From NCBI GenBank assembly GCA_016715195.1, contig JADKBB010000013.1, forward strand, positions 1 to 64,000: a DNA stretch of 64,000 nucleotides. The letters are read 5' to 3'. The notes beneath the pieces were generated by a model, which did not search any database, was not told the origin of the DNA, and saw nothing but the letters and a program-made list of their open reading frames with translations. This DNA comes from Candidatus Villigracilis proximus. Its GTDB lineage: Bacteria > Chloroflexota > Anaerolineae > Anaerolineales > Villigracilaceae. Below, in pieces: positions 43,903 to 52,036 of the stretch (its first letter is position 1; every line of letters starts with the position of its first letter). The position numbers and the translations under genes were made by a program.

Positions 43903-46125
43903 TTGCAAAAATTGAAAGATTCCGAACTTCGTTACCGACGCCTGTTTGAGGCAGCCGAAGATGGCATATTAATATTGGATGCCGAGACCGGGATGATCGA
44001 GGATGTTAATCCTTTCCTGATCAATATGCTGGGCTATTCGCGCGAAGAATTCGTGGAGAAAAAACTTTGGGAAGTGGGCGCATTTAAAGATATTGAAGCC
44101 AGCCAGAATGCTTTTGAAGCCTTACAGATCAGTGAATATATTCGCTATGAAGACCTGCCGCTGAAAACGAAGGATGGGCATTTGATTCAAGTTGAATTTG
44201 TGAGCAATGTCTATCTGGTGGAGGATGAAAAAGTAATCCAATGCAATATCCGCGACATCACCGCACGCAAACATGCAGAGGATGCCATGCAGGGGTCTGA
44301 GGCGAGATACCGCCGTCTGTTTGAGGCCGCCGAGGATGGCATATTAATACTGGACGCCAAAACAGGCAGGATTGAGGATGTTAATCCATACCTGATAAAG
44401 ATGCTGGGCTATTCGCGCGAAGAGTTTATAGAAAAAAAACTATGGGAAGTGGGCGCGTTCCTGGATATTGAAGCCAGTCAGGATGCCTTTGAAGCCTTAC
44501 AGGAGCATAAATTTATTCGTTATGAAGACCTGCCGCTTCGGGCAAAAGACGGGCAGTTGATCCAGGTGGAATTTGTCAGCAATGTTTACCTGGTGGGGGA
44601 TGAAAAGGTCATTCAGTGCAATATCCGCGATATCACGGAGCATAAGCGCATCATCGTCGCGTTGCAGGAGAATGAAAAAAGATATTACGACCTGGTGAAT
44701 CAAAGCCCTGAAGGTGTATTTATTATTGAAATATCAGGGAAGATATTAACCGTTAATAAAGCGATGTGCCGGGAACTTGCATTTAATGAAGAAGAGCTTT
44801 TATCGATGAGTATTTGGGATATTATTCCGCAGGACTATTTGGGGCAATATCGAAAGAGCCTGTCGAAAATTTTGGAGGGTAAAATTTTGGAGGGAGCTGC
44901 TGAATACGCGGTGTGCGGAAAGGATGGAAAGATACATTATGTTGAAGTTCTATCAGCGCCCCATTACAACGGAAAGGACATCATCGATTTTCAAGGCATC
45001 GCTCGCGATATCACTGCGCGTAAACACTCTGAGGAGCAGATACGCCGGCAGCTTGAGCATCTGACCGCCTTGAGCGGTATTGATCGGATCATTGCGGCTA
45101 ATTTTGATCTGGAACTCAGCCTTTCAGAAATTCTGATCCATGTTGCCGTGGAGCTTGGCATTGATGCGGCTGATATTCTGATCTTAAATACAAATTCGCA
45201 AATGCTGGAATACGGCGCGGAGCGCGGCTTCCGTACGAAAACCATTAGAAATAGACAGGTATATTTGGGCGAGGGGTACGCTGGCCGTGCCGCTTTGGAT
45301 CGTCAACTGATACGCATCCCAAATCTAAGGGATGCGCCTGATAATCAATTCCTGACCGCGCTTTTAGAGGGTGAGGATTTTATCTGCTACTTTGGTGTGC
45401 CATTAATTATCAAGGGACAGGTAAAAGGCGTGCTGGAAGTTTTTCATCGTGATGCGCTTGAGCCGGATGAAGAATGGTTCGACTTTCTTAATTCTCTGGC
45501 AGGGCAGGCGGCGATTGCGATTGAGATCGTCACTTTATTTGCGAGTTTACAGCGGTCTAATTCAGAGCTTGCCATGGCGTATGATGCCACCATCGAAGGC
45601 TGGTCGCGTGCGCTTGATTTACGTGATAAAGAAACGGAGGGACACACGCAACGTGTGACGGAAATGGCCGTGAAACTTGCACGGGCTTTTGGTTTGAATG
45701 AAGAGGAACTGGTACAGGTTCGCTGGGGCGCGTTGTTGCACGACATCGGCAAGATGGGTGTGCCGGATAGTATCCTGCACAAACCCAGCCCGCTGACCGG
45801 CGAAGAATGGCCGGCGATGAAGATGCATCCAACCTTCGCGTATGAGATGCTCTCTCCCATTCGTTATCTGCGGCTGGCATTGGACATTCCCTATAGTCAC
45901 CACGAAAAATGGGATGGCAGCGGATATCCGCATGGACTGAAGGGCGCGCAGATTCCATTGGTTGCACGTATTTTTGCAGTTGTAGATGTATGGGATGCAC
46001 TAACCTCAGACCGTCCCTATCGTTCTGCCTGGACGAAAGAAAAGGTGCGCGATCACATTCTTTCTTCCTCGGGTACACATTTTGATCCGCAGGTGGTGGA
46101 TATATTTATGCAAATCCCTGCTTGA
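43903..46125 (+). CDS. PAS-PAS-PAS-GAF-HD-GYP phosphodiesterase (paralogue)
   Basis: A 740-residue protein. Two PAS copies start at about residues 5 and 131 (RYRRLFEAAEDGILILDAET), a third, different PAS lies at about 250-380 (YYDLVNQSPEGVFIIEISGK). The GAF domain follows at about 385-550, then the HD-GYP domain (LLHDIGKMGVPDSILHK, HHEKWDGSGYPHGLKG). The first codon is TTG 43903, with GAGG 8 bases upstream; no ATG lies earlier in frame. The protein differs from the preceding paralogue mainly by having fewer central PAS domains. Predicted to degrade c-di-GMP under control of the PAS/GAF inputs. Confidence 0.92.
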   Translation: MQKLKDSELRYRRLFEAAEDGILILDAETGMIEDVNPFLINMLGYSREEFVEKKLWEVGAFKDIEASQNAFEALQISEYIRYEDLPLKTKDGHLIQVEFVSNVYLVEDEKVIQCNIRDITARKHAEDAMQGSEARYRRLFEAAEDGILILDAKTGRIEDVNPYLIKMLGYSREEFIEKKLWEVGAFLDIEASQDAFEALQEHKFIRYEDLPLRAKDGQLIQVEFVSNVYLVGDEKVIQCNIRDITEHKRIIVALQENEKRYYDLVNQSPEGVFIIEISGKILTVNKAMCRELAFNEEELLSMSIWDIIPQDYLGQYRKSLSKILEGKILEGAAEYAVCGKDGKIHYVEVLSAPHYNGKDIIDFQGIARDITARKHSEEQIRRQLEHLTALSGIDRIIAANFDLELSLSEILIHVAVELGIDAADILILNTNSQMLEYGAERGFRTKTIRNRQVYLGEGYAGRAALDRQLIRIPNLRDAPDNQFLTALLEGEDFICYFGVPLIIKGQVKGVLEVFHRDALEPDEEWFDFLNSLAGQAAIAIEIVTLFASLQRSNSELAMAYDATIEGWSRALDLRDKETEGHTQRVTEMAVKLARAFGLNEEELVQVRWGALLHDIGKMGVPDSILHKPSPLTGEEWPAMKMHPTFAYEMLSPIRYLRLALDIPYSHHEKWDGSGYPHGLKGAQIPLVARIFAVVDVWDALTSDRPYRSAWTKEKVRDHILSSSGTHFDPQVVDIFMQIPA

Positions 46126-46426
46126 ATTAACTCAGCTCTTGCCGGTTTGATTTTCAGCCGGTTCAAGACGCCAGAACAGATTGCATAGATCAATAATAGA
46201 CCTCTTGTATAAGTACCGCGCTGTAAAACACAAAGTCACCAGGGCACTAAGTCACTAAGCTTTTTTCCTTACCGCAGCACAGTGCAAGTTTTAAGACTTT
46301 GTGTCTCACCAGCGCTAGCGTTCGGCACAAGTGTTGTGGTAAAAAAACGGACTTTTGCAAGAGGTTAAATATGAATGGCGCCCGATATACCATAAAGGGT
46401 ATGACAGAAAAGTGGAGTTGGTAATC
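46126..46426. other. 301-base gap with ACACAAAG-type repeat
   Basis: No gene. AAACACAAAGTCACCAGGGC followed by ACTAAGTCACTAAG (46226-46259), and the near-complement AGACTTTGTGTCTCACCAG (46295-46313), form an imperfect inverted repeat like the one at 1777-1881. A promoter for the following gene is not obvious. Confidence 0.5.
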
Positions 46427-47338
46427 GTGAAAAAACTGAAAGAATCAGAGCTTCGTTATCGCCGTCTGTTTGAAGCAGCCCAGGATGGGATTTTAATTTT
46501 GGATGCAGAGACAGGGGCGATCGCAGATGTTAACCCTTTTCTTGTTAATTTGCTTGGGTACTCGCGCGAAGAGTTTGTGAAAAAAAAGCTGTGGGAAGTT
46601 GGCGCGTTTAAGGATGTGGAAGCCAGCCAAAGCGCCTTCGAAGCACTGCAGGAAAATGAATATATTCGCTATGAAGATCTGCCGCTAAAAATGAAAAATG
46701 GACGGTTGATTCAGGTTGAATTCGTGAGCAACGTTTATTTGGTGAATCATAAAAAAGTGATCCAGTGTAATATTAGAGATATATCAGAACGTAAACATGC
46801 CGAGGATGCTCTGCTAAAAAGCGAGGCGCTTTTGCGTGAACAATCGGTGCGGGATTTTCTAACCGGTTTATTTAACCGGCGCTATTTAGAGGAAACACTG
46901 GAACGCGAGTTGCTTAGAGCTGCCCGTAAACAGCTCACACTGGGCTTGATTATGTTGGATGTGGATGGTTTCAAAGGTTACAACGATACCCGTGGACATG
47001 CCGCAGGCGATGCGATCCTGCGTGAGTTGGGAAGATTGCTGTTGACGCATGTCCGTGGTGAGGATATTCCCTCCCGTTTTGGCGGTGATGAATTCATGAT
47101 CATTCTGCCGGATACGTCGCGAGAGGTTTCACGTCAGCGCGCTGAATTTTTAGGCAGTCGAGCCAGCGATTTCAGTCTTGAATTTGAAGGTCAGACTCTT
47201 GAACCGATTACTCTTTCTTTTGGTGTGGCGGCATTTCCACAGGATGGCTGTACAAGCTCCGAAATTTTGAAAGCGGCTGATACTGCGCTTTATCGTGCCA
47301 AGAGTGAAGGACGTGGAAGGGTGATGATCGCGGGGTAG
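46427..47338 (+). CDS. PAS-GGDEF diguanylate cyclase
   Basis: A 303-residue protein if started at GTG 46427, which has GGAG 9 bases upstream and aligns with the start of the neighbouring PAS protein (KKLKESELRYRRLF). The PAS module is the same type as in the two preceding genes. The GGDEF domain (VRDFLTGLFNRRYLEETL, LDVDGFKGYNDTRGHAAGD) has an intact active site, SRFGGDEFMIILPD. RGED five residues before GGDEF fits the inhibitory I-site RxxD. It should make c-di-GMP and is the synthetic counterpart of its two HD-GYP neighbours. Confidence 0.93.
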   Translation: MKKLKESELRYRRLFEAAQDGILILDAETGAIADVNPFLVNLLGYSREEFVKKKLWEVGAFKDVEASQSAFEALQENEYIRYEDLPLKMKNGRLIQVEFVSNVYLVNHKKVIQCNIRDISERKHAEDALLKSEALLREQSVRDFLTGLFNRRYLEETLERELLRAARKQLTLGLIMLDVDGFKGYNDTRGHAAGDAILRELGRLLLTHVRGEDIPSRFGGDEFMIILPDTSREVSRQRAEFLGSRASDFSLEFEGQTLEPITLSFGVAAFPQDGCTSSEILKAADTALYRAKSEGRGRVMIAG

Positions 47339-47371
47339 AAGCACAACACATATCTGTCAGTCGTAAGCAGA

Positions 47372-47446
47372 CCTCCCCCAAGTGGGGGAGATGAACACTC
47401 CTCAACCGATGGATGCGGCTGGGGAGTGTTCATTGTATGATGAATT
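47372..47446 (+). repeat. Two-hairpin repeat family, copy C
   Basis: CTCCCCCAAGTGGGGGAG is here a perfect hairpin. GAACACTCC (47393-47401) pairs with GGAGTGTTC (47423-47431) with an inner CCG/CGG stem. Ends with ATTGTATGATGAATTA, like the tails of copies D and E. Confidence 0.8.
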
Positions 47447-47517
47447 ATGGTCGGTATTCCGGCTTCGGTCAGTCCGTGTCAGAATGTTTATTTTTTTATG
47501 TTTTTTGGAGGTATAAA

Positions 47518-48159
47518 ATGGAAATCCCTTTACAGGCCCAGGTTGAATGTACAGACGGCGTTTGTGGTCAATCTGAATATGTCTTGATAGACCCATTGCT
47601 CGATCGGGTAACAAATCTGGTTATAAAAGAGACGGCATCTGATGTCGAGTATATTGTGCCGGTTGATGTTATCTCTGCAACCATTGCCAAGACGATTCAA
47701 CTGCGTTGCAGCAAGGCTGATCTGGAGAAGATGCAGCGGTTTGTTAAAACTGAATACGTAGAAGAGACGATCCCCGACAGAGATTTCATGCTCGCAGGCG
47801 GAATGTATGGTATGGGATCTTATTACTACATGCCTTATGTGTCTCCTGAAATAACTGTGCAGGTACCGAATGAAGTTTTACAGATTCCGCCAGGAGAATT
47901 GGCTGTGCGGCGGGGGACTCGCATCGAGGCAACCGATGGCTATGTCGGTAAAGTGGATGAGTTGGTGATTAATGCAAAAAATGGTCACATCACTTATTTA
48001 GTGATGCGGGAAGGGCATCTCTGGGGACAAAAGGATGTAATCATCCCTCTCTCTGCACTGGGTGAATCTCACGCCGATACACAAACTGTATTTTTAAAAA
48101 TAGATAAGGCTCAGGTTGAATCATTGCCGACCTTCCCGATCCACAGGCTTTGGTCTTGA
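47518..48159 (+). CDS. Tandem PRC-barrel domain protein
   Basis: A 213-residue protein with two PRC-barrel-like domains. The first is at about 1-85 (LIDPLLDRVTNLVIKETASD, IVPVDVISATIAKTIQLRC). The second is at about 125-205 (VRRGTRIEATDGYVGKVDEL, GHITYLVMREGHLWGQKDVI). A Gly/Tyr/Met-rich linker (GGMYGMGSYYYMPY) joins them. PRC-barrels bind RNA or protein partners in RimM and are common in stress and envelope proteins. Start ATG 47518 has TTGGAGG upstream. Role here unknown; it opens the small-gene stress cluster. Confidence 0.85.
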   Translation: MEIPLQAQVECTDGVCGQSEYVLIDPLLDRVTNLVIKETASDVEYIVPVDVISATIAKTIQLRCSKADLEKMQRFVKTEYVEETIPDRDFMLAGGMYGMGSYYYMPYVSPEITVQVPNEVLQIPPGELAVRRGTRIEATDGYVGKVDELVINAKNGHITYLVMREGHLWGQKDVIIPLSALGESHADTQTVFLKIDKAQVESLPTFPIHRLWS

Positions 48160-48216
48160 AAACAGCAGCGTCTTTTTACTGGAAGATGCTGATGAATTAT
48201 CAGAAGGAGTATGGTC

Positions 48217-48694
48217 ATGAAAGATAACCAATTCCAGGTATTTACCTGTAAAACATGCGGCGGCCATGAATTGATCGTTACCCACACCTGGAACGTTGAG
48301 GCAGGGAACGACAGCGAAAGTTGGCGTGAATGGGGACCGCTCAAAGAGGATCACCATTGGCAATATGCTTTTAAGGAAAAGGTTGAGGAAAATGCGGATA
48401 ATGAAGTTCAACGGGGTGACTTCGGTGAGTTCGCGGAGGACGATTCAACTTCTGAACCGGAAGACTATGAAGTGCATGATACACAAACCAGCCGCGAAGG
48501 CGATGAGTTTTGTCAATTGCGGAAACTGCGACCGGGAAGTTGAATTTGGCTGGTCAGAACCGGATCGCCGTGGACTTATTTATCCGGTTGAGTTTTTGGA
48601 TTTTATCCCATCTGAATGCTGGCCCGACCCCAAATATTTGGAGAGTTGGCGGCGGCAGGGTTGGGAACGAATAACGCATATTCACTCTTCATAA
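48217..48694 (+). CDS. Two-Cys-pair zinc-ribbon-like protein, one frameshift
   Basis: A protein of about 158 residues with CKTCGGHELIVTH near the N-terminus, an acidic middle (about 60-90), and a second Cys pair, NCGNCDREVEFGW, followed by an aromatic C-terminus (PSECWPDPKYLESWRRQGW). The frame from the N-terminus stops at 48543, but one extra T in TTTT (48508-48511) explains this; removal gives 159 codons. The two CxxC units could bind one zinc ion. I do not recognise a named family. AAGGAG at 48203-48208 supports ATG 48217 over ATG 48211. Confidence 0.7.
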
Positions 48695-48743
48695 CTGCGC
48701 AGACATCGCACAGTCTGATTTGCTATTTGTTCAGGAGAAGTAC

Positions 48744-49124
48744 ATGATCAATTTTATGATATGGATCGTTGTTGGAGCCTTGATCGGCTGGGCTGCCAGT
48801 CTCATCATGCGCACGAATGATCGCCAAGGCCTGATCGGTGATATTCTTGTCGGCATCGTCGGTGCGTTTGTGGGCGGCTATTTTTTAACCCCTCTGTTTA
48901 ATGTCAGTACGATCAATGAGGGCAACTTTAGCATTCCTGCCATGTTGGTGTCGCTGGGCGGGGCCGTTATCCTGCTGGCAATTTCAAAGCTGTTTCGTAA
49001 TATTGCCGGATTTTTGTTAATGCTGCTCGTTGCATTCCTGATCTATATCTATGTTAGCTGTTGGTCTTTGTCGTCAGCTTCCATGTTTTGCGGCAGTATC
49101 AGAGCATTGCCATTCCTGCAATAA
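48744..49124 (+). CDS. GlsB/YeaQ/YmgE-family membrane protein with extra C-terminal helix
   Basis: A 126-residue protein. Residues 1-85 match the GlsB/YeaQ/YmgE (transglycosylase-associated) family: IVVGALIGWAASLIMRTNDR, IGDILVGIVGAFVGGYFLTP and LVSLGGAVILLAISKLFR. Family members usually end at this point; here another hydrophobic stretch follows (IAGFLLMLLVAFLIYIYV). This could be a true extension or an undetected frameshift. Start ATG 48744 has CAGGAGAAG upstream. The family is stress-induced in several bacteria. Confidence 0.87.
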   Translation: MINFMIWIVVGALIGWAASLIMRTNDRQGLIGDILVGIVGAFVGGYFLTPLFNVSTINEGNFSIPAMLVSLGGAVILLAISKLFRNIAGFLLMLLVAFLIYIYVSCWSLSSASMFCGSIRALPFLQ

Positions 49125-49140
49125 ACCCCGTTCGCTTTTC

Positions 49141-49216
49141 TCTCCCCCAAGTGGCGGAGAAAAACACTCCCCAGACGCATGATGTGCCTGGGGAGTGTTT
49201 CTTGTAGGATGAATGT
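49141..49216 (+). repeat. Two-hairpin repeat family, copy D, abutting a start codon
   Basis: CTCCCCCAAGTGGCGGAG, then AAACACTCCCCA (49162-49173) paired perfectly with TGGGGAGTGTTT (49189-49200), then CTTGTAGGATGAATG. The next gene's ATG follows immediately at 49217. Confidence 0.8.
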
Positions 49217-49603
49217 ATGACCCGTATATATATAGCTGATGCCAAATCTGAAGAACGTTCGGCTCTGCGCCTGCTGCTGATTGACCTGAATATGGAAGTA
49301 GTTGGCGAAGCGGCGGATTGGTACACCACGTTAACTCAAGTGCCACTCAGCCGCGCAGATATTTTGCTAGTTGATTGGGATTTACTCCCGATTGAACCTG
49401 GTGCTGCAATTGGCGAACTTCGTATGGTTTGCCCGGCTGCGCTGGTCATTGTTCTTATCAGTCATTTGGATGCTCGTCAACAAGCTGCACTCTCTGCCGG
49501 TGCTGATGCGTTTATCAGTAAGGGTGAAACACCAGAACGTGTATCTGAACGTTTGCGAGCTGTTGCTGCAAGTGTCATCAAGAAAATGACACCATCTGGC
49601 TGA
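49217..49603 (+). CDS. Single-domain response-regulator receiver protein, atypical
   Basis: A 128-residue receiver domain with no output domain. The first acidic patch is reduced (RIYIADAKSEER instead of the usual DD). The phospho-acceptor region ILLVDWDLLP keeps an Asp, and FISKGETPE keeps the conserved lysine. The rest (GEAADWYTTL, ISHLDARQQAALSAGADAFI) follows the fold of NarL-type receivers. Weak metal-binding site suggests low or no phosphorylation, or a scaffold role. There is no clear ribosome box before the ATG; the leader consists of repeat copy D. Confidence 0.78.
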   Translation: MTRIYIADAKSEERSALRLLLIDLNMEVVGEAADWYTTLTQVPLSRADILLVDWDLLPIEPGAAIGELRMVCPAALVIVLISHLDARQQAALSAGADAFISKGETPERVSERLRAVAASVIKKMTPSG

Positions 49604-49776
49604 AAGGGATATTTGTTATCCGGTGCAACTGCGCTGTCTTGCGCACCGGCGTAAATTAGGACAGTGTTTCACCCGGCTGAAAAAACTGAAAGCAGAAATC
49701 GCTCAGTCTCAAGCCAGGAGAAGGTAGTGTCATTCCAACCGTGCAAGTTTGTATAAATGATCTGGAGGATCAAATC
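49604..49776. other. Leader of csbD with a hairpin
   Basis: CCGGTGC (49620-49626) and GCACCGG (49643-49649) form a stem downstream of the receiver gene, without a T-run. A TATAAAT lies at about 49752. It may hold the csbD promoter. Confidence 0.4.
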
Positions 49777-50016
49777 ATGAACAAGGATATTTTTGAAGGA
49801 AAATGGAAGCAAATTCGGGGCGAGGCCAAAGCCTGGTGGGGCAAACTCACCGATGATGACCTTGATCGCGCTGCCGGAAAGTTCGATGTTTTGGCCGGCA
49901 TGCTTCAGGAAAAATATGGCTATACCCGTGAGGCCGCTGCAAACGAAATTGACAAGCGTGTAACCGATTACGAAGCTGCCATGAAAAAGAAAACCGTTCC
50001 GGCTCCTGTTAAATAG
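49777..50016 (+). CDS. CsbD-family stress protein
   Basis: A 79-residue hydrophilic helical protein. KDIFEGKWKQIRGEAKAWWG, LTDDDLDRAAGKFDVLAGML and YGYTREAAANEIDKRV are the typical CsbD pattern. The family is induced by general stress (SigB in Bacillus), but its biochemical role is unknown. ATG 49777 follows TGGAGG. It sits between other stress-associated small genes. Confidence 0.93.
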   Translation: MNKDIFEGKWKQIRGEAKAWWGKLTDDDLDRAAGKFDVLAGMLQEKYGYTREAAANEIDKRVTDYEAAMKKKTVPAPVK

Positions 50017-50117
50017 CCGGAATATGGAATGCTCATTCTCGCTTGAAAATGGGCTCAGTTCGATAATTTTTATCCGAACCGCCGTGCGTTTTTAAAAAAT
50101 TAATTAGGAGAGTAAAA

Positions 50118-50372
50118 ATGAACCTTATCATCTATCTTATTGCCGGTGCGATCGTTGGTTATATTGCCAGCAGGATCATGCACACAAATTCGCAGCAAGG
50201 CACGCTGCTTGATATTGTAGTAGGCGTTATAGGCGCGTTTGTTGCCGGTTACTTTATCAGCCCATTGTTGGGTGTTGGGACGATCAATGACGCCATCACC
50301 ATTCCAACCATGCTGGTCACACTGATCGGCGCCGTCATTTTGCTGTGGATCGTCAAGGCGATTCGCCGCTAA
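50118..50372 (+). CDS. GlsB/YeaQ/YmgE-family membrane protein
   Basis: An 84-residue, three-helix protein with the standard family length: IYLIAGAIVGYIASRIMHTN, DIVVGVIGAFVAGYFISPLL and TLIGAVILLWIVKAIRR. It is paralogous to the gene at 48744 but without its C-terminal extension. AGGAGAG lies upstream of the ATG. A perfect 32-bp palindrome follows the stop. Confidence 0.93.
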   Translation: MNLIIYLIAGAIVGYIASRIMHTNSQQGTLLDIVVGVIGAFVAGYFISPLLGVGTINDAITIPTMLVTLIGAVILLWIVKAIRR

Positions 50373-50407
50373 CGCGGAACCGCATCCCTGCCAAATTTAT
50401 GAAGTAA

Positions 50408-50439
50408 ACGAACAGGGGTATGTACATACCCCTGTTCGT
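50408..50439. terminator. Perfect loopless 32-bp palindrome
   Basis: ACGAACAGGGGTATGT is followed directly by its exact reverse complement. It lies 36 bases past the stop and is followed by ACAAATTATTAATAAAG. It could serve as a bidirectional terminator or as a protein-binding site. Confidence 0.6.
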
Positions 50440-50480
50440 ACAAATTATTAATAAAGCATATACCGGAAAGAAAGATCAAA

Positions 50481-50894
50481 ATGTCAAATAATAATAGAGT
50501 GTCAGAAGTTAGAACGTCACAGAGTGAACCGGAACGGGAGCAGCGCATTTTTACTTTTAAGGCTTCTCAATTAATCTGGTTGTTATTTGGAATACTTGAA
50601 GTACTGATCGCCCTTCGCATTGGCTTGATGTTGATCGGCGCAAATCCAAACAGCCCGATCGTCGCCTTGATCTATGGCTTTACCTACCTGTTTCTATTTC
50701 CATTCACCGATCTGGTCAGTTCGCCAGCAGCCGGCAATATGGTGCTTGAAATTTCCTCCCTGTTTGCAATGCTGGTCTATGGTTTGGTTGCGTGGGCCAT
50801 GGAACGAGTGATCTGGCTGGTGTTTTATCGTCCGCGTGGAGCGGTGGTGGCAGTTACAGAAACGACGACCAGCGAGAATCATAATATCCGGTAA
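50481..50894 (+). CDS. YggT-family membrane protein
   Basis: A 137-residue protein with a hydrophilic N-terminus (about 1-30), then hydrophobic segments at about 32-58 (ASQLIWLLFGILEVLIALRI), 62-84 and 93-117. LIGANPNSPIVALIYGFTYL and the FPFTDL motif match the YggT/YlmG type. YggT proteins are linked to envelope, osmotic and division functions. GAAAGAAAG precedes the ATG. Confidence 0.85.
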   Translation: MSNNNRVSEVRTSQSEPEREQRIFTFKASQLIWLLFGILEVLIALRIGLMLIGANPNSPIVALIYGFTYLFLFPFTDLVSSPAAGNMVLEISSLFAMLVYGLVAWAMERVIWLVFYRPRGAVVAVTETTTSENHNIR

Positions 50895-50909
50895 ACAAAA
50901 GAGGCTGTT

Positions 50910-51068
50910 GTGAATAATCCCGATTGTCAGCAAGAGTCAGATCCGCGGCTTTTTATCCGCCCGCATATTTTAAATCGCATCCTGCGCTGGCTGACTGATC
51001 TTATTCAGTTGACTGAAGATGAACAAGAGGATGCGGGTATTTATTTAGATTACCAACCCTGTAAATAG
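50910..51068 (+). CDS. Small acidic protein, 52 residues, unknown
   Basis: Starts at GTG 50910 with GAGG 7 bases upstream, 15 bases after the YggT stop. The sequence runs NNPDCQQESDPRLFIRPH, then NRILRWLTDLIQLTEDEQED and YLDYQPCK. One amphipathic helix is likely; it has no known family that I can name. The leader AAAAGAGGCT is shared with the small gene at 51734, which supports real translation. Confidence 0.6.
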   Translation: MNNPDCQQESDPRLFIRPHILNRILRWLTDLIQLTEDEQEDAGIYLDYQPCK

Positions 51069-51129
51069 TATCCGCTTAAAAACCGTTGTAATAAATATTT
51101 ATGATACTTAAAAGAGAAGGAGAAATACC

Positions 51130-51483
51130 ATGATTAACGAAAATCAAGAATCTGTATCTCGCAAGAACAATGTTTTTAGTATTTTTGTCAGTTTGCTGGT
51201 GGGTGGGCTGGCTGGAGCGGTGACAATGTTGTTGCTGGCGCCGCAATCTGGTGAAGATACCAGATTGCAAATTCAGGAAAAAGGAATCGAGCTGCGTGAT
51301 CGAACCACAGGCATGGTGGAAGATGCGATGGCGCAGGTACGTTTGGATCGAAATAAATTCACGATCAGCGGACGCCGGAAAGCCAAGGAATTGTTGGATC
51401 AAGGTCAGGCCTTGGTGGTTGAGCAATTGGATCGTGTTTCTGATGCCGCACAAGCCGGTAAAAAAGCAATTCAAAATTCATAG
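51130..51483 (+). CDS. YtxH-domain protein
   Basis: A 117-residue protein with one N-terminal membrane helix (FSIFVSLLVGGLAGAVTMLL), directly followed by LAPQSGEDTRLQIQEKG, the typical YtxH junction, and a long charged helix rich in Lys, Glu, Asp and Gln. YtxH proteins are general-stress-associated in Bacillus; function unknown. AGAAGGAGAA lies before the ATG. Confidence 0.9.
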   Translation: MINENQESVSRKNNVFSIFVSLLVGGLAGAVTMLLLAPQSGEDTRLQIQEKGIELRDRTTGMVEDAMAQVRLDRNKFTISGRRKAKELLDQGQALVVEQLDRVSDAAQAGKKAIQNS

Positions 51484-51521
51484 GATTTATGCTTGTACTT
51501 TCTTAGTGAAAGGAAATTTTT

Positions 51522-51671
51522 ATGAACATTACTAAAAATATAGGTTTCCTGTTATTGGCCATCTGGCTTATTCTTACAGGCTTATCTGCGTTTGTTGCGA
51601 TGGGCGGTCCGGGATTGATTTTGTCTCTGCTTGCCATCGTGGCTGGCATTTTCATTTTGATCGGCCGCTAG
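51522..51671 (+). CDS. 49-residue two-helix membrane protein
   Basis: ATG 51522 follows AAAGGA. Sequence segments: NIGFLLLAIWLILTGLSAF and GPGLILSLLAIVAGIFILIG, two membrane helices with a short Gly-rich turn and a terminal Arg. No named family that I can be sure of. A hairpin terminator begins 2 bases after the stop. Confidence 0.75.
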   Translation: MNITKNIGFLLLAIWLILTGLSAFVAMGGPGLILSLLAIVAGIFILIGR

Positions 51672-51672
51672 A

Positions 51673-51717
51673 AGTACAGTCTCACTCGGGGAACCCAACT
51701 GGGTGAGACTGTACTTT
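51673..51717 (+). terminator. Hairpin terminator
   Basis: AGTACAGTCTCAC (51673-51685) pairs with GTGAGACTGTACT (51703-51715), followed by TTTGT. It separates the small membrane gene from the next one. Confidence 0.75.
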
Positions 51718-51733
51718 TGTAAAAGAGGCTCCC

Positions 51734-51886
51734 GTGTCTGAGTTCATTATCCTGGCATTGACCACTCAATGGTTGTTCAGTTTTTTTGGCCAATTAATTT
51801 TTCCAGGTATTCCACACACAGGCAGTTTTATCTATATGCTGGCTGTCCTTATTGTTATCCTGATTATTATGAAATTTCTGTCGTAG
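51734..51886 (+). CDS. lmo0937-like small membrane protein, 50 residues
   Basis: GTG 51734 with GAGG upstream (AAAAGAGGCTCCC leader). Two helices: FIILALTTQWLFSFFGQLIF and GSFIYMLAVLIVILIIMKFL, joined by PGIPHTG. The pattern is shared with the protein at 55103 (FSGIPRSGNVLHVLLVIVVI). Function unknown. Confidence 0.65.
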   Translation: MSEFIILALTTQWLFSFFGQLIFPGIPHTGSFIYMLAVLIVILIIMKFLS

Positions 51887-52036
51887 TTTGCATCCGCATT
51901 TTTAATCTTCCGATGGTCGTCTCTATTTCCAGAAAAAACATAATGTCTTGACGACTTGTCGCTGCTTCTTGTATCGCAAATTTCGACGTACGGGAAGCCG
52001 GATATAAAATCCGGATCATTGAACAGAGGAGTGAGT

